Below are positions 16,060 to 27,318 of a stretch of DNA of 64,000 bases, one piece after another. The notes under the pieces were generated by a model. It did no database searches. It saw only the letters and a program-made list of their open reading frames with translations, and was not told the DNA's origin. Origin of the DNA: Thioalkalivibrio sp. ALJ12 (GTDB lineage Bacteria; Pseudomonadota; Gammaproteobacteria; Ectothiorhodospirales; Ectothiorhodospiraceae); assembly GCF_000378305.1 (NCBI RefSeq), contig NZ_KB899538.1, positions 1,458,001 through 1,522,000 on the forward strand, in the 5' to 3' direction. Numbering within the stretch: the first letter of the stretch is position 1; every line of letters begins with the position of its first letter. The position numbers and the translations under genes were made by a program.

Positions 16060-16758
16060 GTGAATCGAGCGTACTGGGTGGTGGCGATCCTTGCGGTGGC
16101 CGCATTGATCGCGTTCTTCGCGCTCGACTTTGGCCGTTTCCTGGAGTTCGAGCGCCTGCAGGCAGCCCAGGGGGATCTGGAGGACCAGCGTGCGGCCCGG
16201 CCGCTGTTGGCGGCGGTGGTGTTCTTCCTCGTTTATGTGGTGGTCGCGGCGCTGTCGTTGCCCGGTATCGTGATCATGACGCTGGCGGGCGGGGCCATCT
16301 TCGGGGTGTTCTGGGGTAGTGTGCTGTCGTCCTTTGCCTCCACACTGGGCGCGACGCTGACGTTTCTGGTGGCGCGCACCATCGCTCGCGAGCCCCTGCA
16401 GCGCCGATTCGCAGACCGGCTGGAACCCATCAACCGTGGCTTCGAGCGCGAGGGGGCCTACTACCTGTTCGCGCTGCGCCTGACGCCGGCCTTCCCCTTC
16501 TTTGTGATCAATGCAGGCATGGGCCTGATGCGCATCCGGACGTGGACGTACTACTGGGTGTCGCAGCTGGGCATGCTCCCGGCGACGATCGTCTTTGCCA
16601 ATGCCGGTACGCAGATCAGTCGTCTGGACGGGCCCGAGGGGATCTTTTCGCCCGGTCTGATTGCCTCTCTGGTCGCGGTGGGCCTGTTTCCGCTGGTGGC
16701 GCGGTGGGTCGTGCGTGCCCTGCATGGTTCGACAGGGGACTCGCAGCCGCGGCGCTGA
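16060..16758 (+). CDS. TVP38/TMEM64-family inner membrane protein
   Basis: A 232-residue protein with about five membrane segments. I place the start at the GTG 16060 because GGGAGAGG (16048-16055) is 5 bases upstream and the first membrane helix follows at once. An ATG 21 bases earlier has no ribosome site. The family (VTT/SNARE-associated, DedA-related) signature LPGIVIMTLAGGAIFGVFWG and the later RLTPAFPFFVINAGMGL are present. DedA and VTT proteins are implicated in lipid scrambling and membrane homeostasis. A specific role cannot be read. Confidence 0.87.
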   Translation: MNRAYWVVAILAVAALIAFFALDFGRFLEFERLQAAQGDLEDQRAARPLLAAVVFFLVYVVVAALSLPGIVIMTLAGGAIFGVFWGSVLSSFASTLGATLTFLVARTIAREPLQRRFADRLEPINRGFEREGAYYLFALRLTPAFPFFVINAGMGLMRIRTWTYYWVSQLGMLPATIVFANAGTQISRLDGPEGIFSPGLIASLVAVGLFPLVARWVVRALHGSTGDSQPRR

Positions 16759-16791
16759 TGTGAACCCTGTCTAGATATGCGCGAAAGCGGA

Positions 16792-16797
16792 TATAAT
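16792..16797 (+). promoter_or_regulatory. Sigma70-like -10 element before MBL-fold gene
   Basis: A perfect TATAAT lies 109 bases upstream of the ATG at 16907. The best -35 is only TGTCTA (16768-16773) at an 18-base spacing, so strength is uncertain. The leader between contains the short inverted repeat CGAAC/GTTCG. Confidence 0.35.
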
Positions 16798-16906
16798 CGC
16801 CGAAAACCAATAACGGTCCGAACGGGCGTTCGAAGGCCGGGGTACACGCGACGCGTTCGCAGGCTCTCCAACCGGGGGGCGAAACCCGCTTATTGAGGAT
16901 GTTTGG

Positions 16907-17899
16907 ATGGATAGGCAATTGAAAGGGCGCTGGACCGTATGGCCAGTGCTAGCCGTTGTGCTGATGGGCCTGGCCCTGTTGGCCCAGGCCGAGGAAGAGA
17001 AAGAAGAGCCGCGCGATCGCCCCATCGAGAAGGTACTGGAGCCGATCCAGCTGACGGATCGCGTCTGGTACTTCTACGGTTCGCTGGAGAACCGCACGCC
17101 GGAGAATCTCGGCTTCACCAATAACACGGGCTTCGTCGTCACTGACGACGGCGTCGTGCTGATCGATTCGGGGCCGAGCTACAAGGTCGCCGAACGCATG
17201 GCCAGGGCGATCGCCGAGGTCACGGATCAGCCGATCACGCATGTGATCTCGGTGGGTTCGCAGGATCACCGCTGGCTGGGCAACAGCTACTTCCACGAGC
17301 AGGGTGCGGAACTGGTCGCCCTGCAGCGCACTGCGTCCACGCAGGCCGAACGCGGCGAGGGGCAGATCGAGTCCCTGGCGAATACCGTGGGAGAAGAGGC
17401 CATGGAAGGGACCGAGCCAGTCCCGGCCCCGAATCCGATTGACGCGGACGAACACACCCTGACGGTCGGCGGGGTGGACTTCGAACTGATCTATGCCGGG
17501 GACGCCCACTTCCCGGGCGATATCATGGTCCACCTGCCGGGCGAGGATGTCGTGTTCACCGGCGACATCGTCTACACCGAACGCATGTTGGGCATCCATC
17601 CCTGGAGTAACCCGGTGGAGAAGCTGGAGGCCTTCCGGCACCTGGAGTCCATCGATCCCGAGATCGTTGTACCGGGTCATGGCCGCGCGACGGACATGGC
17701 CGAGGCGCGCCAGGACACGGGTGACTACCTGGAACTGCTGGTGCGCGAGGTCGGAGCAGGTATCGAGGACTGGGAGTCCCTGGACGAGGTGGTGGAACGC
17801 CTGTCCGATCTCGAAGAGTTCAAGCACCTGCGCCACTACGACGACTGGCATCGACCCAACGTGAACCGGACCTATCTGTTCATCGAAGAGAACATGTAA
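16907..17899 (+). CDS. Exported MBL-fold protein with degenerate zinc motif
   Basis: A 330-residue protein with an N-terminal signal segment ([17 protein letters not shown]) and then a metallo-beta-lactamase fold: [42 protein letters not shown] and [10 protein letters not shown]. The classical HxHxDH zinc motif is replaced by VGSQDH in [17 protein letters not shown]. Both first-site His are lost while Asp-His and the later His/Asp ligands remain. It is closest in layout to the SoxH or quinoprotein-relay hydrolases, but it is either a one-metal enzyme or not a hydrolase. It is a single gene before thrS. Confidence 0.82.
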   Translation: MDRQLKGRWTVWPVLAVVLMGLALLAQAEEEKEEPRDRPIEKVLEPIQLTDRVWYFYGSLENRTPENLGFTNNTGFVVTDDGVVLIDSGPSYKVAERMARAIAEVTDQPITHVISVGSQDHRWLGNSYFHEQGAELVALQRTASTQAERGEGQIESLANTVGEEAMEGTEPVPAPNPIDADEHTLTVGGVDFELIYAGDAHFPGDIMVHLPGEDVVFTGDIVYTERMLGIHPWSNPVEKLEAFRHLESIDPEIVVPGHGRATDMAEARQDTGDYLELLVREVGAGIEDWESLDEVVERLSDLEEFKHLRHYDDWHRPNVNRTYLFIEENM

Positions 17900-17914
17900 G
17901 GGGCTATCCGGGAA

Positions 17915-17933
17915 TCCCGGCTGCAGGCCGGGA
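17915..17933. terminator. Hairpin after the MBL-fold gene
   Basis: TCCCGGC (17915-17921) and GCCGGGA (17927-17933) form a 7-base stem with a TGCAG loop, 16 bases after the stop. No T-run follows, so efficient intrinsic termination is doubtful. Confidence 0.35.
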
Positions 17934-18048
17934 AACCTGCCGCGGCGCGGGGCGTGTGATACGCTTCGCGCCGTTGTCGTTTCCGGCAAGTCCAATTTTA
18001 GACACGCGACGTTCGACCCCGCGTATGGGTCGGCGAAGGAGCCTCGCA

Positions 18049-19965
18049 ATGCCCGCAGTAACCCTCCCCGACGGCAGCCGCCGCGAGTTCGATCATCCAG
18101 TCACCGTGCTGGATGTGGCCAAGGACATCGGTCCGGGCCTCGCCAAGGCGACCCTGGCCGGCAAGGTGAACGGCCAGCTGGTCGATGCCCGCCACGAGAT
18201 CGACGCCGACGCCGAACTCGCGATCGTGACCGACCGCGACCCGGAGGGGGTGGAGATCATCCGGCATTCGACCGCGCACCTGATGGCGCAGGCGGTCAAG
18301 CAGCTCTTTCCCGAGGCCCAGGTCACCATCGGCCCGACCATCGAGAACGGCTTCTACTACGACTTCGCCTACGACCGCGGCTTCACGCCGGAGGATCTGG
18401 AGAAGATCGAGAAGCGCATGAAGGAACTGGCGAAGCAGGACCTGCCGGTGGAGCGCTCGCTGATGGATCGCGACGAGGCGGTGAAGTACTTCCGCGACAT
18501 GGGAGAAGAGTACAAGGCCGAAATCATCGCCTCCATCCCGCAGGGCGAGAACATCTCGCTGTACAAGCAGGGCGACTTTGTCGATCTCTGTCGCGGCCCG
18601 CATATCCCGTCAACCGGCAAGCTGAAGGCCTTCAAACTGACCAAGGTGGCCGGTGCCTACTGGCGCGGCGACTCCGACAACGAGATGCTGCAGCGTATCT
18701 ACGGGACCGCCTGGGCGAACAAGGACCAGCTGAAGGAATACCTGGAACGCCTGAAGGAGGCCGAGCGCCGCGATCACCGCAAGATCGGTCAGGAGCTGGA
18801 CCTGTTCTCGATCCAGGACGAGGCCGGCGGCGGCCTGGTGTTCTGGCACCCGAAGGGCGCGCGCATCCGCCGCGAGATCGAGAAGTACTGGTACGACATG
18901 CACGAGAAGGCGGGTTACGACTTCGTCGTGTCGCCGCACATCGCGAACCTGGAGCTGTGGAAGACCTCCGGCCACGCGGACTTCTACGCCGAGTCCATGT
19001 ACGAGCCGATGGAGGACGAGCACCAGGCCTTCCAGCTCAAGCCGATGAACTGCCCGTTCCACGTGCTGATGTACAAGGACCGGCTGCATTCCTACCGCGA
19101 TCTGCCGCTGCGCTGGGCGGAGATGGGCACGGTCTACCGTCGCGAGATGTCCGGCGCGCTGCACGGGCTGATGCGTGTGCGCGGCTTCACCCAGGACGAC
19201 GCCCATATCTTCTGCCGCGAGGACCAGATCGAGGCCGAGGTGATGGCGGTGATCGACCTGACGCTGGAGGTCCTGCAGACCTTCGGGTTCGAGAAGTTCG
19301 ATGTGAACCTCTCGACCAAACCGGAAGATGCGGTCGGCTCCGACGAGATCTGGGAGCACGCGACCGCGTCGTTGCGCTCGGCGATCGAGAAGAAGGGGCT
19401 GGAATACTCGGTGGACGAGGGCGGTGGCGCCTTCTACGGGCCGAAAATCGACATCAAGATCCACGACGCGATCGGCCGCGAATGGCAGTGCTCCACGGTG
19501 CAGCTGGACTTCAACCTGCCCGAGCGCTTCGACATGGAATACGTGGCCGAAGACAACGAGCGTCGGCGCCCGATCATGATCCACCGCGCGCTGCTGGGCT
19601 CGGTGGAACGCTTCTTCGGCGTGCTGATCGAGCACTACGCCGGGCACTTCCCGACCTGGCTGGCCCCGGTGCAGGCCGAGGTGCTGACCATCACCGAACG
19701 CCAGGACGACTATGCCCGCGAGGTCACCAAGACGCTACGGGACAAGGGATTCCGGGTCGAGTCCGACTTGAGAAACGAGAAGATCGGCTTTAAGATTCGC
19801 GAGCACACGCTCAAGCGCGTGCCGTACCTGCTGGTCCTTGGAGACAAGGAAATGGAAAACGGGCAGGTCGCGGTGCGTACACGAAGCGGAGAAGACCTGG
19901 GCGTAATGAGCGTCGAGGCCTTCGGCGAGCGCCTCCGGGAGGAGGTCGCCAGTCGCCAACACTGA
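18049..19965 (+). CDS. thrS: Threonyl-tRNA synthetase
   Basis: A 638-residue class II synthetase (E. coli 642). The ATG at 18049 is preceded by GAAGGA and begins [10 protein letters not shown], as usual. Domains: TGS (1-60), the editing domain with HSTAHLMAQ (HxxxH) and [10 protein letters not shown], the catalytic core with [11 protein letters not shown] (zinc Cys) and the motif 2 region [15 protein letters not shown], then the anticodon-binding domain. It charges tRNA-Thr. It leads the conserved thrS-infC-rpmI-rplT order, with infC starting 22 bases after its stop. Confidence 0.98.
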   Translation: MPAVTLPDGSRREFDHPVTVLDVAKDIGPGLAKATLAGKVNGQLVDARHEIDADAELAIVTDRDPEGVEIIRHSTAHLMAQAVKQLFPEAQVTIGPTIENGFYYDFAYDRGFTPEDLEKIEKRMKELAKQDLPVERSLMDRDEAVKYFRDMGEEYKAEIIASIPQGENISLYKQGDFVDLCRGPHIPSTGKLKAFKLTKVAGAYWRGDSDNEMLQRIYGTAWANKDQLKEYLERLKEAERRDHRKIGQELDLFSIQDEAGGGLVFWHPKGARIRREIEKYWYDMHEKAGYDFVVSPHIANLELWKTSGHADFYAESMYEPMEDEHQAFQLKPMNCPFHVLMYKDRLHSYRDLPLRWAEMGTVYRREMSGALHGLMRVRGFTQDDAHIFCREDQIEAEVMAVIDLTLEVLQTFGFEKFDVNLSTKPEDAVGSDEIWEHATASLRSAIEKKGLEYSVDEGGGAFYGPKIDIKIHDAIGREWQCSTVQLDFNLPERFDMEYVAEDNERRRPIMIHRALLGSVERFFGVLIEHYAGHFPTWLAPVQAEVLTITERQDDYAREVTKTLRDKGFRVESDLRNEKIGFKIREHTLKRVPYLLVLGDKEMENGQVAVRTRSGEDLGVMSVEAFGERLREEVASRQH

Positions 19966-19987
19966 ACCTTGAATTGGAGAGAAGGCT

Positions 19988-20506
19988 ATTAGCGCAGCGA
20001 AAACGGTCCGCCTGAACGATCAGATCACGTGCCCGCAAATCCGACTGATCGACGCCGAGGGCGAGAATCGCGGCGTCTGCAGTACTGCAGAGGCCCTGGA
20101 AATGGCCCAGGAGAGCGGTCTGGACCTGGTCGAGATCTCACCGAATGCAGAACCGCCCGTAGCCCGGATCATGGACTACGGCAAGTTCAAGTTCGAGCAG
20201 GCGAAGAAGGCGCAGGAAGCCAAGAAGAAGCAGAAACAGATCCAGATCAAGGAAGTGAAGTTCCGTCCGGGTACGGACGAGGGCGACTACAACGTCAAGA
20301 TTCGCAACCTGCGCCGCTTCATCGAGGGCGGCGACAAGGGCAAGGTGACCATCCGCTTCCGCGGTCGCGAAATGCGCCACCAGGAGCTGGGTGGCGAGCT
20401 GCTGGACAAGATCGAGCAGGACATGTCCGATATCGCGGTCGTCGAGCAGCGGCCGAAGATGGAAGGACGCCAGATGATCATGGTGCTGACCGGCAAGAAG
20501 AAGTAG
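19988..20506 (+). CDS. infC: Translation initiation factor IF-3, ATT start
   Basis: A 172-residue IF-3. No ATG, GTG or TTG exists at the proper N-terminus. The conserved N-terminal domain ([20 protein letters not shown]) is in frame back to an ATT at 19988, preceded by GGAGAGAAGG (19976-19985). An AUU start is the hallmark of infC in E. coli, where IF-3 discriminates against it and so represses its own translation. The C-terminal domain ([28 protein letters not shown]) is intact. The first internal ATG (20102) would remove 38 conserved residues. Confidence 0.96.
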   Translation: MSAAKTVRLNDQITCPQIRLIDAEGENRGVCSTAEALEMAQESGLDLVEISPNAEPPVARIMDYGKFKFEQAKKAQEAKKKQKQIQIKEVKFRPGTDEGDYNVKIRNLRRFIEGGDKGKVTIRFRGREMRHQELGGELLDKIEQDMSDIAVVEQRPKMEGRQMIMVLTGKKK

Positions 20507-20608
20507 GCCGGTCAGACAACAAGGATCGCGCAGGTCTCCGCATACCTGCCGGTCCTCCCATAAACGGCCGGCCCGAATCGGGTACGGCCCAAAATGCCGG
20601 AGAGAGCA
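20507..20608 (+). promoter_or_regulatory. Leader before rpmI, candidate L20 autoregulatory region
   Basis: 102 non-coding bases with short GC-rich inverted repeats, including CCCGA/TCGGG (about 20571-20583) and a GCAGGT/ACCTGC pair (20530-20548). In E. coli, L20 binds a structured mRNA region upstream of rpmI and represses rpmI-rplT. The position fits, but I cannot confirm the fold. Confidence 0.35.
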
Positions 20609-20806
20609 ATGCCAAAGATCAAGACCAATCGGGGTGCGGCCAAGCGCTTCGCCCGTACCGGGTCTGGGAAGTTCAAGCGGTTCCAGTCGCACCGCAGCCA
20701 CATCCTGACCAAGAAATCCACCAAGCGTAAGCGTCAACTGCGCAGTCCGGCCATGGTGCACGAGGCGGATGTCGCCGCCGTGCGCAAAATGCTGCCGTAC
20801 CGTTGA
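20609..20806 (+). CDS. rpmI: 50S ribosomal protein L35
   Basis: 65 residues starting [14 protein letters not shown], the canonical L35 N-terminus. Highly basic ([11 protein letters not shown]) and ending [10 protein letters not shown]. The start is at 20609 rather than the in-frame ATG 15 bases earlier, because all L35 proteins begin MPK(I/M)K and GGAGAGAG lies upstream. Co-transcribed with rplT 20 bases downstream. A structural protein of the large ribosomal subunit. Confidence 0.97.
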   Translation: MPKIKTNRGAAKRFARTGSGKFKRFQSHRSHILTKKSTKRKRQLRSPAMVHEADVAAVRKMLPYR

Positions 20807-20826
20807 TCTGACCGAGGAAGAAAGAC

Positions 20827-22356
<1,530 letters not shown>

Positions 22357-22357
<1 letters not shown>

Positions 22358-24717
22358 TGCGCATCAGTATTCAGTGGCTGCGGGACTGGCTGCAGATCGA
22401 CGAGACCCCCGAGGAGCTGGGCCACCGCCTGACCATGGCGGGGCTGGAGCTGGACGCGATCGAGGCGGCGGCACCCGCGTTCAGTGGTGTGCGCGTGGGC
22501 CGGGTGGCGAAGGTGGAGCCGCATCCGGATGCCGATCGCCTGCGTGTCTGCCAGGTCGATGTTGGGGAGGCCGAACCGCTGACCATCGTCTGCGGCGCGC
22601 CCAATGTGCACGAGGGCATGGTGGCGCCGGTCGCCGTGGTTGGCGCGGTGCTGCCCGACAACTTCAAGATCAAGAAGTCCAAGCTGCGAGGCGTCGCCTC
22701 CGCGGGCATGCTGTGTTCGGCACGCGAACTGGGCCTTGCGGAGGACGCCGAGGGCCTGCTCGCACTGCCCGCGGACCTCAAGATCGGCGCGGATCTGCGC
22801 GCGGCACTGGGCCTGGATGATCACATCCTGGAGGTGGACCTGACCCCGAACCGCGCCGACTGTCTCGGGATGCGGGGGATTGCCCGTGAATGCTCGGCGC
22901 TGCTCGATCGGCCGCTGAACGAGAACGTGGCCGAGCCGGCCGGGGCGGAACTGGACGCACGTGTTGCGATCCGGGTCGAGGATACCGAGGCCTGCCCGCT
23001 GTACGCGGCGCGCGTGCTCGACGGTCTGGATGCGCGTGCGTCCACGCCTTTGTGGATGACCGAGCGCCTGCGGCGGGCCGGGGTGCGTCCGCTCAGCGCA
23101 ATCGTGGATGTCACGAACTACGTGATGCTGGAACTCGGGCAGCCCCTGCATGCGTTCGACGCGGGCCGTCTGGGTGACACCATCGAGGTGCGCTGGGCGC
23201 GCTCCGGCGAGGCGCTGACCCTGCTGGGCGGGGACCAGAAAGTCGAGCTCGCCGAGCAGGACCTGGTAATCGCCTCCGCCACCACTGCGGTGGCGCTGGC
23301 GGGGATCATGGGCGGCGCCGACAGCGCCGTGGATGACGACACGACGCGGGTGGTGCTCGAGTGTGCCCACTTTGCCCCGCTGGCGCTGGCCGGGCGCGCG
23401 CGGGCCCATGGCCTGCACACCGATGCCTCGCATCGCTTTGAACGTGGTGTGGATCCGACCCTGGTCGAGCGGGCCATGGAGCGTGCTACGCGTCTGTTGA
23501 TGGAGATCTGTGGCGGGCAGTGCGGGCCGGTGGAGCGTGTCGGCGAGCTGCCGTCGTCTCATTTCGCCCAAGCGATTCGACTGCGCCGGCCCCGCATCGA
23601 ACGGCTGCTGGGGACGACGTTCGCGGATGAAGAGGTCGAGCGCATCCTGGGCGCCCTGGGTTGCCAGGTCGCTTCCTCGGATGACGGCTGGCAAGTCCGG
23701 GCCCCGCGTGCCCGCTTCGACATGGAACGCGAGGAAGACCTGATCGAGGAACTGGCCCGGGTGCATGGCTACGACCGGCTGCCGCAGCGTCTGCCGTCCC
23801 CGGTGGCGCCGGCCGAGAGGCCGCCGGCCTTGCGTGGTCTGCGCGATCAGCTGGCGAGCCAGGGGTTTCACGAGGTCATCAGCTTCAGCTTTATCGATGC
23901 CGAGGCCTCGCGGGCCTTCTATCCCACGGTGGAGCCGCTGGCACTGGCCAACCCGATCTCCAGCGACCTGGCGGTGATGCGCCCCGGCCTGTGGCCCGGT
24001 CTGGTCGCAACGGCGGCCTATAACCAGGCGCGCCAGCAGCCGGATCTGCGGCTTTTCGAGCATGGCCTGCGTTTTGTGCCGGATGCCTCCGGCCTGCGCC
24101 AGGAGCCGCGTCTCGCGGGCCTGCTGGGCGGACGGGCGCAGCCGGAGCACTGGGAGACCGCGTCGCGCCGCATCGATTTCTTTGATGCCAAGGGTGTCGT
24201 CGAGGCGCTTTGCGCCTCCGTGGAAGCGCCGCTGGGCTTTCGATCGGAGAAACATCCTGCGCTCCACGACGGGCAGTCCGCGCGGATTCTGGCAGGTGAT
24301 CGTCCCATCGGCTGGGTCGGTCGCCTGCACCCGGCGCTTTGCAAGCGGTTCGATGTGGAGCCGGTGTATCTGTTCGATCTCGATGCCTGGGTGATCCTGC
24401 ATGCACCGGTCGCGCAGTTCGCACCGCTGTCGCCATATCCGTCGATCCGGCGTGATCTGGCCCTGGTGGTGCAGGAGACCGTTCCGGCCGGTGATGTGCT
24501 GAACGCGATCGAAGAACTGGGGCTGGAGCTGGTGCAGGATGTCCGGCTGTTTGATGTCTACCAGGGCAAGGGCTTGAATCCGGACGAGAAGAGCCTCGCT
24601 TTGGGCTTGATTTTGCGGGCTTTTGATCGCACCCTAGGCGAACAGGACGTGGCAAGCGTCACCGACAAGGTCGTCGAGCATCTGCACGCTCGCTTCCAGG
24701 CAACCCTGAGGCAGTGA
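22357..24717 (+). CDS. pheT: Phenylalanyl-tRNA synthetase beta subunit
   Basis: A 786-residue subunit, close to the usual 795. Domains in order: N-terminal region, EMAP/tRNA-binding domain (about 40-150, [19 protein letters not shown]), B3/B4 editing domain (about 210-390), B5 domain, the catalytic-like core, and the C-terminal anticodon-binding ferredoxin-fold domain ([12 protein letters not shown]). It edits mischarged Tyr-tRNA-Phe and binds the tRNA. ihfA starts 4 bases after its stop. Confidence 0.98.
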
Positions 24718-24721
24718 TTCC

Positions 24722-25021
24722 ATGGCAGCAGTGACGAAGGCGGATCTTGCCGCCACGCTGAACGAAGAACTGGGCCTGAACAAGCGCGAGGCCAAGGAAT
24801 TCGTCGAGATGTTCTTCGAGGAGATGCGCCAGTCGCTGGAAGAGGGCGAGGGCGTGAAGCTCTCCGGCTTCGGCAACTTCATCCTTCGCGACAAGAACCA
24901 GCGGCCCGGGCGCAATCCGAAGACCGGCGAGGAAATCCCGGTCTCGGCGCGGCGCGTCGTCACCTTCCGCCCGGGGCAGAAGCTGCGCGAGAGGGTCGAA
25001 AGCTATGCTGGAAGCGAGTAA
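24722..25021 (+). CDS. ihfA: Integration host factor alpha subunit
   Basis: 99 residues, standard for IHF-alpha: [41 protein letters not shown] and [15 protein letters not shown]. The [10 protein letters not shown] arm with its Pro intercalates and bends DNA. The position after pheT is conserved in gammaproteobacteria. It overlaps the next gene by 17 bases, indicating coupled translation. IHF is also the usual co-activator at sigma54 promoters such as those found here. Confidence 0.97.
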   Translation: MAAVTKADLAATLNEELGLNKREAKEFVEMFFEEMRQSLEEGEGVKLSGFGNFILRDKNQRPGRNPKTGEEIPVSARRVVTFRPGQKLRERVESYAGSE

Positions 25022-25361
25022 CCACCAGGAACTGCCCGCGATCCCGGGCAAGCGCTACTTCACCATTGGCGAGGTCGCCGAGCTGTGTCAGGTGAAACCT
25101 CACGTGCTGCGCTACTGGGAACAGGAGTTCCCGATGCTCGAGCCGGTCAAGCGGCGGGGCAATCGGCGCTACTACCAGCGCCAGGACGTGATCCTGATCC
25201 GCCAGATTCGGGCCCTGCTGTACGAAGAGGGCTATACGATCAATGGCGCGCGACAGAAGCTGTCTGGCGACGAGGCCAAGGGTGATCGCCAGCAGGCACG
25301 CCAGATCATCCAGGATACGATCTCGGAGCTGGAATCGGTGTTGCGTGTATTGCGCGCCTGA
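25005..25361 (+). CDS. MerR-family transcriptional regulator downstream of ihfA
   Basis: 118 residues. The MerR winged helix is at about 17-80: [26 protein letters not shown], then [20 protein letters not shown] short helical tail follows, with no Cys effector site. This small MerR protein is a conserved neighbour of ihfA in gammaproteobacteria, and its targets are unknown. The ATG at 25005 lies within ihfA. Confidence 0.9.
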   Translation: MLEASNHQELPAIPGKRYFTIGEVAELCQVKPHVLRYWEQEFPMLEPVKRRGNRRYYQRQDVILIRQIRALLYEEGYTINGARQKLSGDEAKGDRQQARQIIQDTISELESVLRVLRA

Positions 25362-25382
25362 GAGGTCTTCTGGTCCGGGTCC

Positions 25383-25411
25383 TTTCGTGGGGGCAGGGAA
25401 TCGGATATGAT
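25383..25411 (+). promoter_or_regulatory. Candidate promoter of the tRNA-Pro gene
   Basis: TATGAT (25406-25411) has a weak TTTCGT (25383-25388) 17 bases upstream. The -10 is 9 bases before the tRNA 5' end. A GC-rich discriminator (TCGCGGC) follows, as is common for stable RNA promoters. Confidence 0.45.
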
Positions 25412-25420
25412 TCGCGGCTT

Positions 25421-25497
25421 CGGGGCGTAGCGCAGTCTGGTAGCGCATCTGCATGGGGTGCAGAGGGTCGCAGGTTCAAATCCTGCCGTCCCGACCA
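25421..25497 (+). tRNA. tRNA-Pro (anticodon GGG)
   Basis: A 77-base cloverleaf with acceptor CGGGGCG/CGTCCCG (one G-U pair), a D-arm with AGCGCAGTCTGGTAGCGC, anticodon stem TCTGC/GCAGA around the loop ATGGGGT (anticodon GGG), a T-arm GCAGG-TTCAAAT-CCTGC, discriminator A and an encoded CCA. It reads CCC and CCT codons. Confidence 0.97.
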
Positions 25498-25530
25498 AGT
25501 TCAACGACTTGAAGGATATTCTTCAGGTGA

Positions 25531-25560
25531 AAAAAGAGGCCGCATCGAGCGGCCTTTTTT
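25531..25560. terminator. Bidirectional intrinsic terminator after tRNA-Pro
   Basis: GGCCGC (25538-25543), loop ATCGA, GCGGCC (25549-25554) followed by six T and preceded by a run of A. It can therefore end both the tRNA transcript and the leftward ycgR transcript. Confidence 0.92.
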
Positions 25561-25595
25561 GTGTCTGGAGTGAGGGAAGAGACTGGCCTCGTCTG

Positions 25596-26312
25596 TTACT
25601 CCATCGAACGCCGGCGCGCCTCGCGCTGATAGTGCAGCAGGGCGATGTTGAACTGCCGCTCCAGCCACTGGTTCATGCCGGTGACCTGGAAGCCGGCATA
25701 CACGTATCCGTCGCGCGGGCTGCGACGGCGATTGGCCAGACGCAGGTCGCCGCCCAGGCGTTCGCCAACTTCGGGCAGTAGCAGGTTCTCGAAACGCATC
25801 GGGGTCCCGATCTCGATTGTTTCGACCCAGTCTTGTGGTACCTCCACGCACATCCCCTGGGCCGAAAGATCGGCCAGGTCCCCGATACCGGGCTCTTCCC
25901 ATTCGCGGTACTGCAATTCGACGCGCGGGCGCTCGCTGATCGGGATATGGACGCGAAAGGTCTCGCGTCGCTGGAGATATTCCAGGGTCTCGGGATAGGG
26001 GCAGACGTAAAGGGCCCCGGCGTCCTCGCGTTCGATGCGCGAGACGGCGGTGGAGAAGCGTACGGCCACCCCGCGCAGGCTGGCGAATACCCGCATGCCA
26101 GTGCCTTCCTGGGCGTGGCGATTCGCTTCGATGGGCGTGAGTTCGTCGAGGAAGAGCTCGCGTGCACCGGAATCAAGGCGAACCAGCGCGGAGTTGTACA
26201 GCGGGCCATCGTCGTCGAGGCGGACGTTGACGAGGGTGAGCTTGTGATCCAGATCCTTGAGGATGCCGGCAATCCGCTCCGGCTTGTCGACGGTGTAGTC
26301 GGTCTCTTCCAT
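25596..26312 (-). CDS. YcgR-type flagellar brake protein with PilZ domain
   Basis: 238 residues from the ATG at 26312; a GTG 36 bases earlier is the alternative. The N-terminal YcgR domain (DHKLTLVNVRLDDDGPLYNS) is followed by PilZ from about residue 115: the c-di-GMP motif RRETFRVHIP (RxxxR), then DLSAQGMCVEV (DxSxxG). When bound to c-di-GMP, such proteins contact the flagellar motor or stator and slow swimming. Its place next to flgN-flgM-flgA supports this role. Confidence 0.9.
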   Translation of the reverse strand: MEETDYTVDKPERIAGILKDLDHKLTLVNVRLDDDGPLYNSALVRLDSGARELFLDELTPIEANRHAQEGTGMRVFASLRGVAVRFSTAVSRIEREDAGALYVCPYPETLEYLQRRETFRVHIPISERPRVELQYREWEEPGIGDLADLSAQGMCVEVPQDWVETIEIGTPMRFENLLLPEVGERLGGDLRLANRRRSPRDGYVYAGFQVTGMNQWLERQFNIALLHYQREARRRSME

Positions 26313-26430
26313 GCGTGGCGTTGTTGTAATTATTGGGCCAAGCCGCACGGTACTGCCGAGCGGTCCGGAATGCCAGCCCCGGGTGTGAGGCGGAGAAGGG
26401 CGGAGAGGTGTCGCGCAGAGCGCGCGCGGG

Positions 26431-26916
26431 TCATGCGCGGGTGATGCGCCGACCGGTACGGCTGCCGGACTGGGTGCGGCCGTAGGGGTCGTAGGTGGGA
26501 GCCGGGCCGGGTTCCTCGCCGCGCAGGATCTGGATGGACATCTCCACGCGACGACGGTCGCGATCGATCAGTCGGGCATTCCCCTGGTTGAGGGTATTGC
26601 AGCGCTCCACCGAGCGGCGTAGCGCCTGCCAGTGGTCGTCCAGCTCGGCGCCTCCCTCGAGCCGACCGAACAGCCGTGCAAGTCCCTCGGGCGTATACGT
26701 TTCGCCGGCGGCCTCGATCGTCTCGCGCTGTCGCCGGCTTTCGGTTTCGAGTTCCTGCAGTAGCGTCTGCTTCTGGGCCACGACTTCGCGCAGGGTCTCG
26801 GCGGCCCGTGATTCCACCGCCCGGGTCTCCTGCAGCAGGATGTCCTCCATCTGGTGGCTCAGCCGAATCGAGGCCTCCAGCGAGCGGAGGAAGGCGTGGC
26901 GTTGTTCGGGCGACAT
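26431..26916 (-). CDS. flgN: Flagellar hook-filament junction chaperone FlgN
   Basis: 161 residues, mostly helical (LRSLEASIRLSHQMEDILLQE, VAQKQTLLQELETESRRQRE), with a disordered basic tail (TQSGSRTGRRITRA). FlgN holds FlgK and FlgL in the cytoplasm for export. The assignment rests on length, coiled-coil character and the standard position directly after flgM (14 bases). Sequence conservation in this family is low. Confidence 0.85.
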   Translation of the reverse strand: MSPEQRHAFLRSLEASIRLSHQMEDILLQETRAVESRAAETLREVVAQKQTLLQELETESRRQRETIEAAGETYTPEGLARLFGRLEGGAELDDHWQALRRSVERCNTLNQGNARLIDRDRRRVEMSIQILRGEEPGPAPTYDPYGRTQSGSRTGRRITRA

Positions 26917-26929
26917 CGTCGGGTCTCTG

Positions 26930-27244
26930 TTAGCGCAACAGGCTTTCCAGCTCGATCATGCGATCGGCTAGCTGTTCGTTGTCTACCGGGTACTGACCGT
27001 TGGAGATGGCCTCGCGCAGCTCGGCGACTCGCGCCTCGTCGAACGGGGCGTTGCTGGCGGCCCCGGAGGCGGCGTTCATTGCCTGCGCCGCGCCGGTCAG
27101 GGTGACAGAGTCATCCTGACGTACGGGTGAGGATGCATTGCCCTGGGCGCCTGCGTCGGGGCGAGAGGTCTCATCGCGGCCCTTCACGCTCGAGCTGTTG
27201 CCATCCGGGCGCAGGCCGGGGGAGTTCGGGCCTTTGATATCCAT
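26930..27244 (-). CDS. flgM: Anti-sigma28 factor FlgM
   Basis: 104 residues from the ATG at 27244, with AGGAAA 7 bases upstream. The N-terminal half is disordered (MDIKGPNSPGLRPDGNSS). The C-terminal helices (DEARVAELREAISNGQYPVD and QLADRMIELESLL) are the sigma28-binding part. It holds FliA inactive until exported through the completed hook. A sigma28 promoter upstream gives the usual feedback loop. A longer in-frame opening upstream runs through flgA in another frame and is not the gene. Confidence 0.93.
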   Translation of the reverse strand: MDIKGPNSPGLRPDGNSSSVKGRDETSRPDAGAQGNASSPVRQDDSVTLTGAAQAMNAASGAASNAPFDEARVAELREAISNGQYPVDNEQLADRMIELESLLR

Positions 27245-27281
27245 TATTCGGTTTCCTGTTTTTGCAATTCTACTGCAGGGG

Positions 27282-27308
27282 TTAGCGGCAGCACCGGCTG
27301 AAACTGTA
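27282..27308 (-). promoter_or_regulatory. Sigma28 (FliA) promoter of flgM
   Basis: On the minus strand TACAGTTT-N11-GCCGCTAA matches the FliA consensus TAAAGTTT-N11-GCCGATAA at 7/8 and 7/8 with exact spacing, 38 bases upstream of flgM. It would let flgM-flgN be transcribed as class III genes separately from flgA. Confidence 0.8.
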
Positions 27309-27318
27309 GCCCCTTGAG

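Noticed and set aside
15118-16725. 535-codon leftward frame across srkA and the TVP38 gene
   Set aside because: It crosses two well-supported genes and has Arg/Pro/His-rich low-complexity sequence typical of out-of-frame reading in GC-rich DNA.
25421-25560. tRNA-Pro as an integration site
   Set aside because: No integrase and no repeated tRNA 3' end were seen downstream. A terminator and native flagellar genes follow at once.
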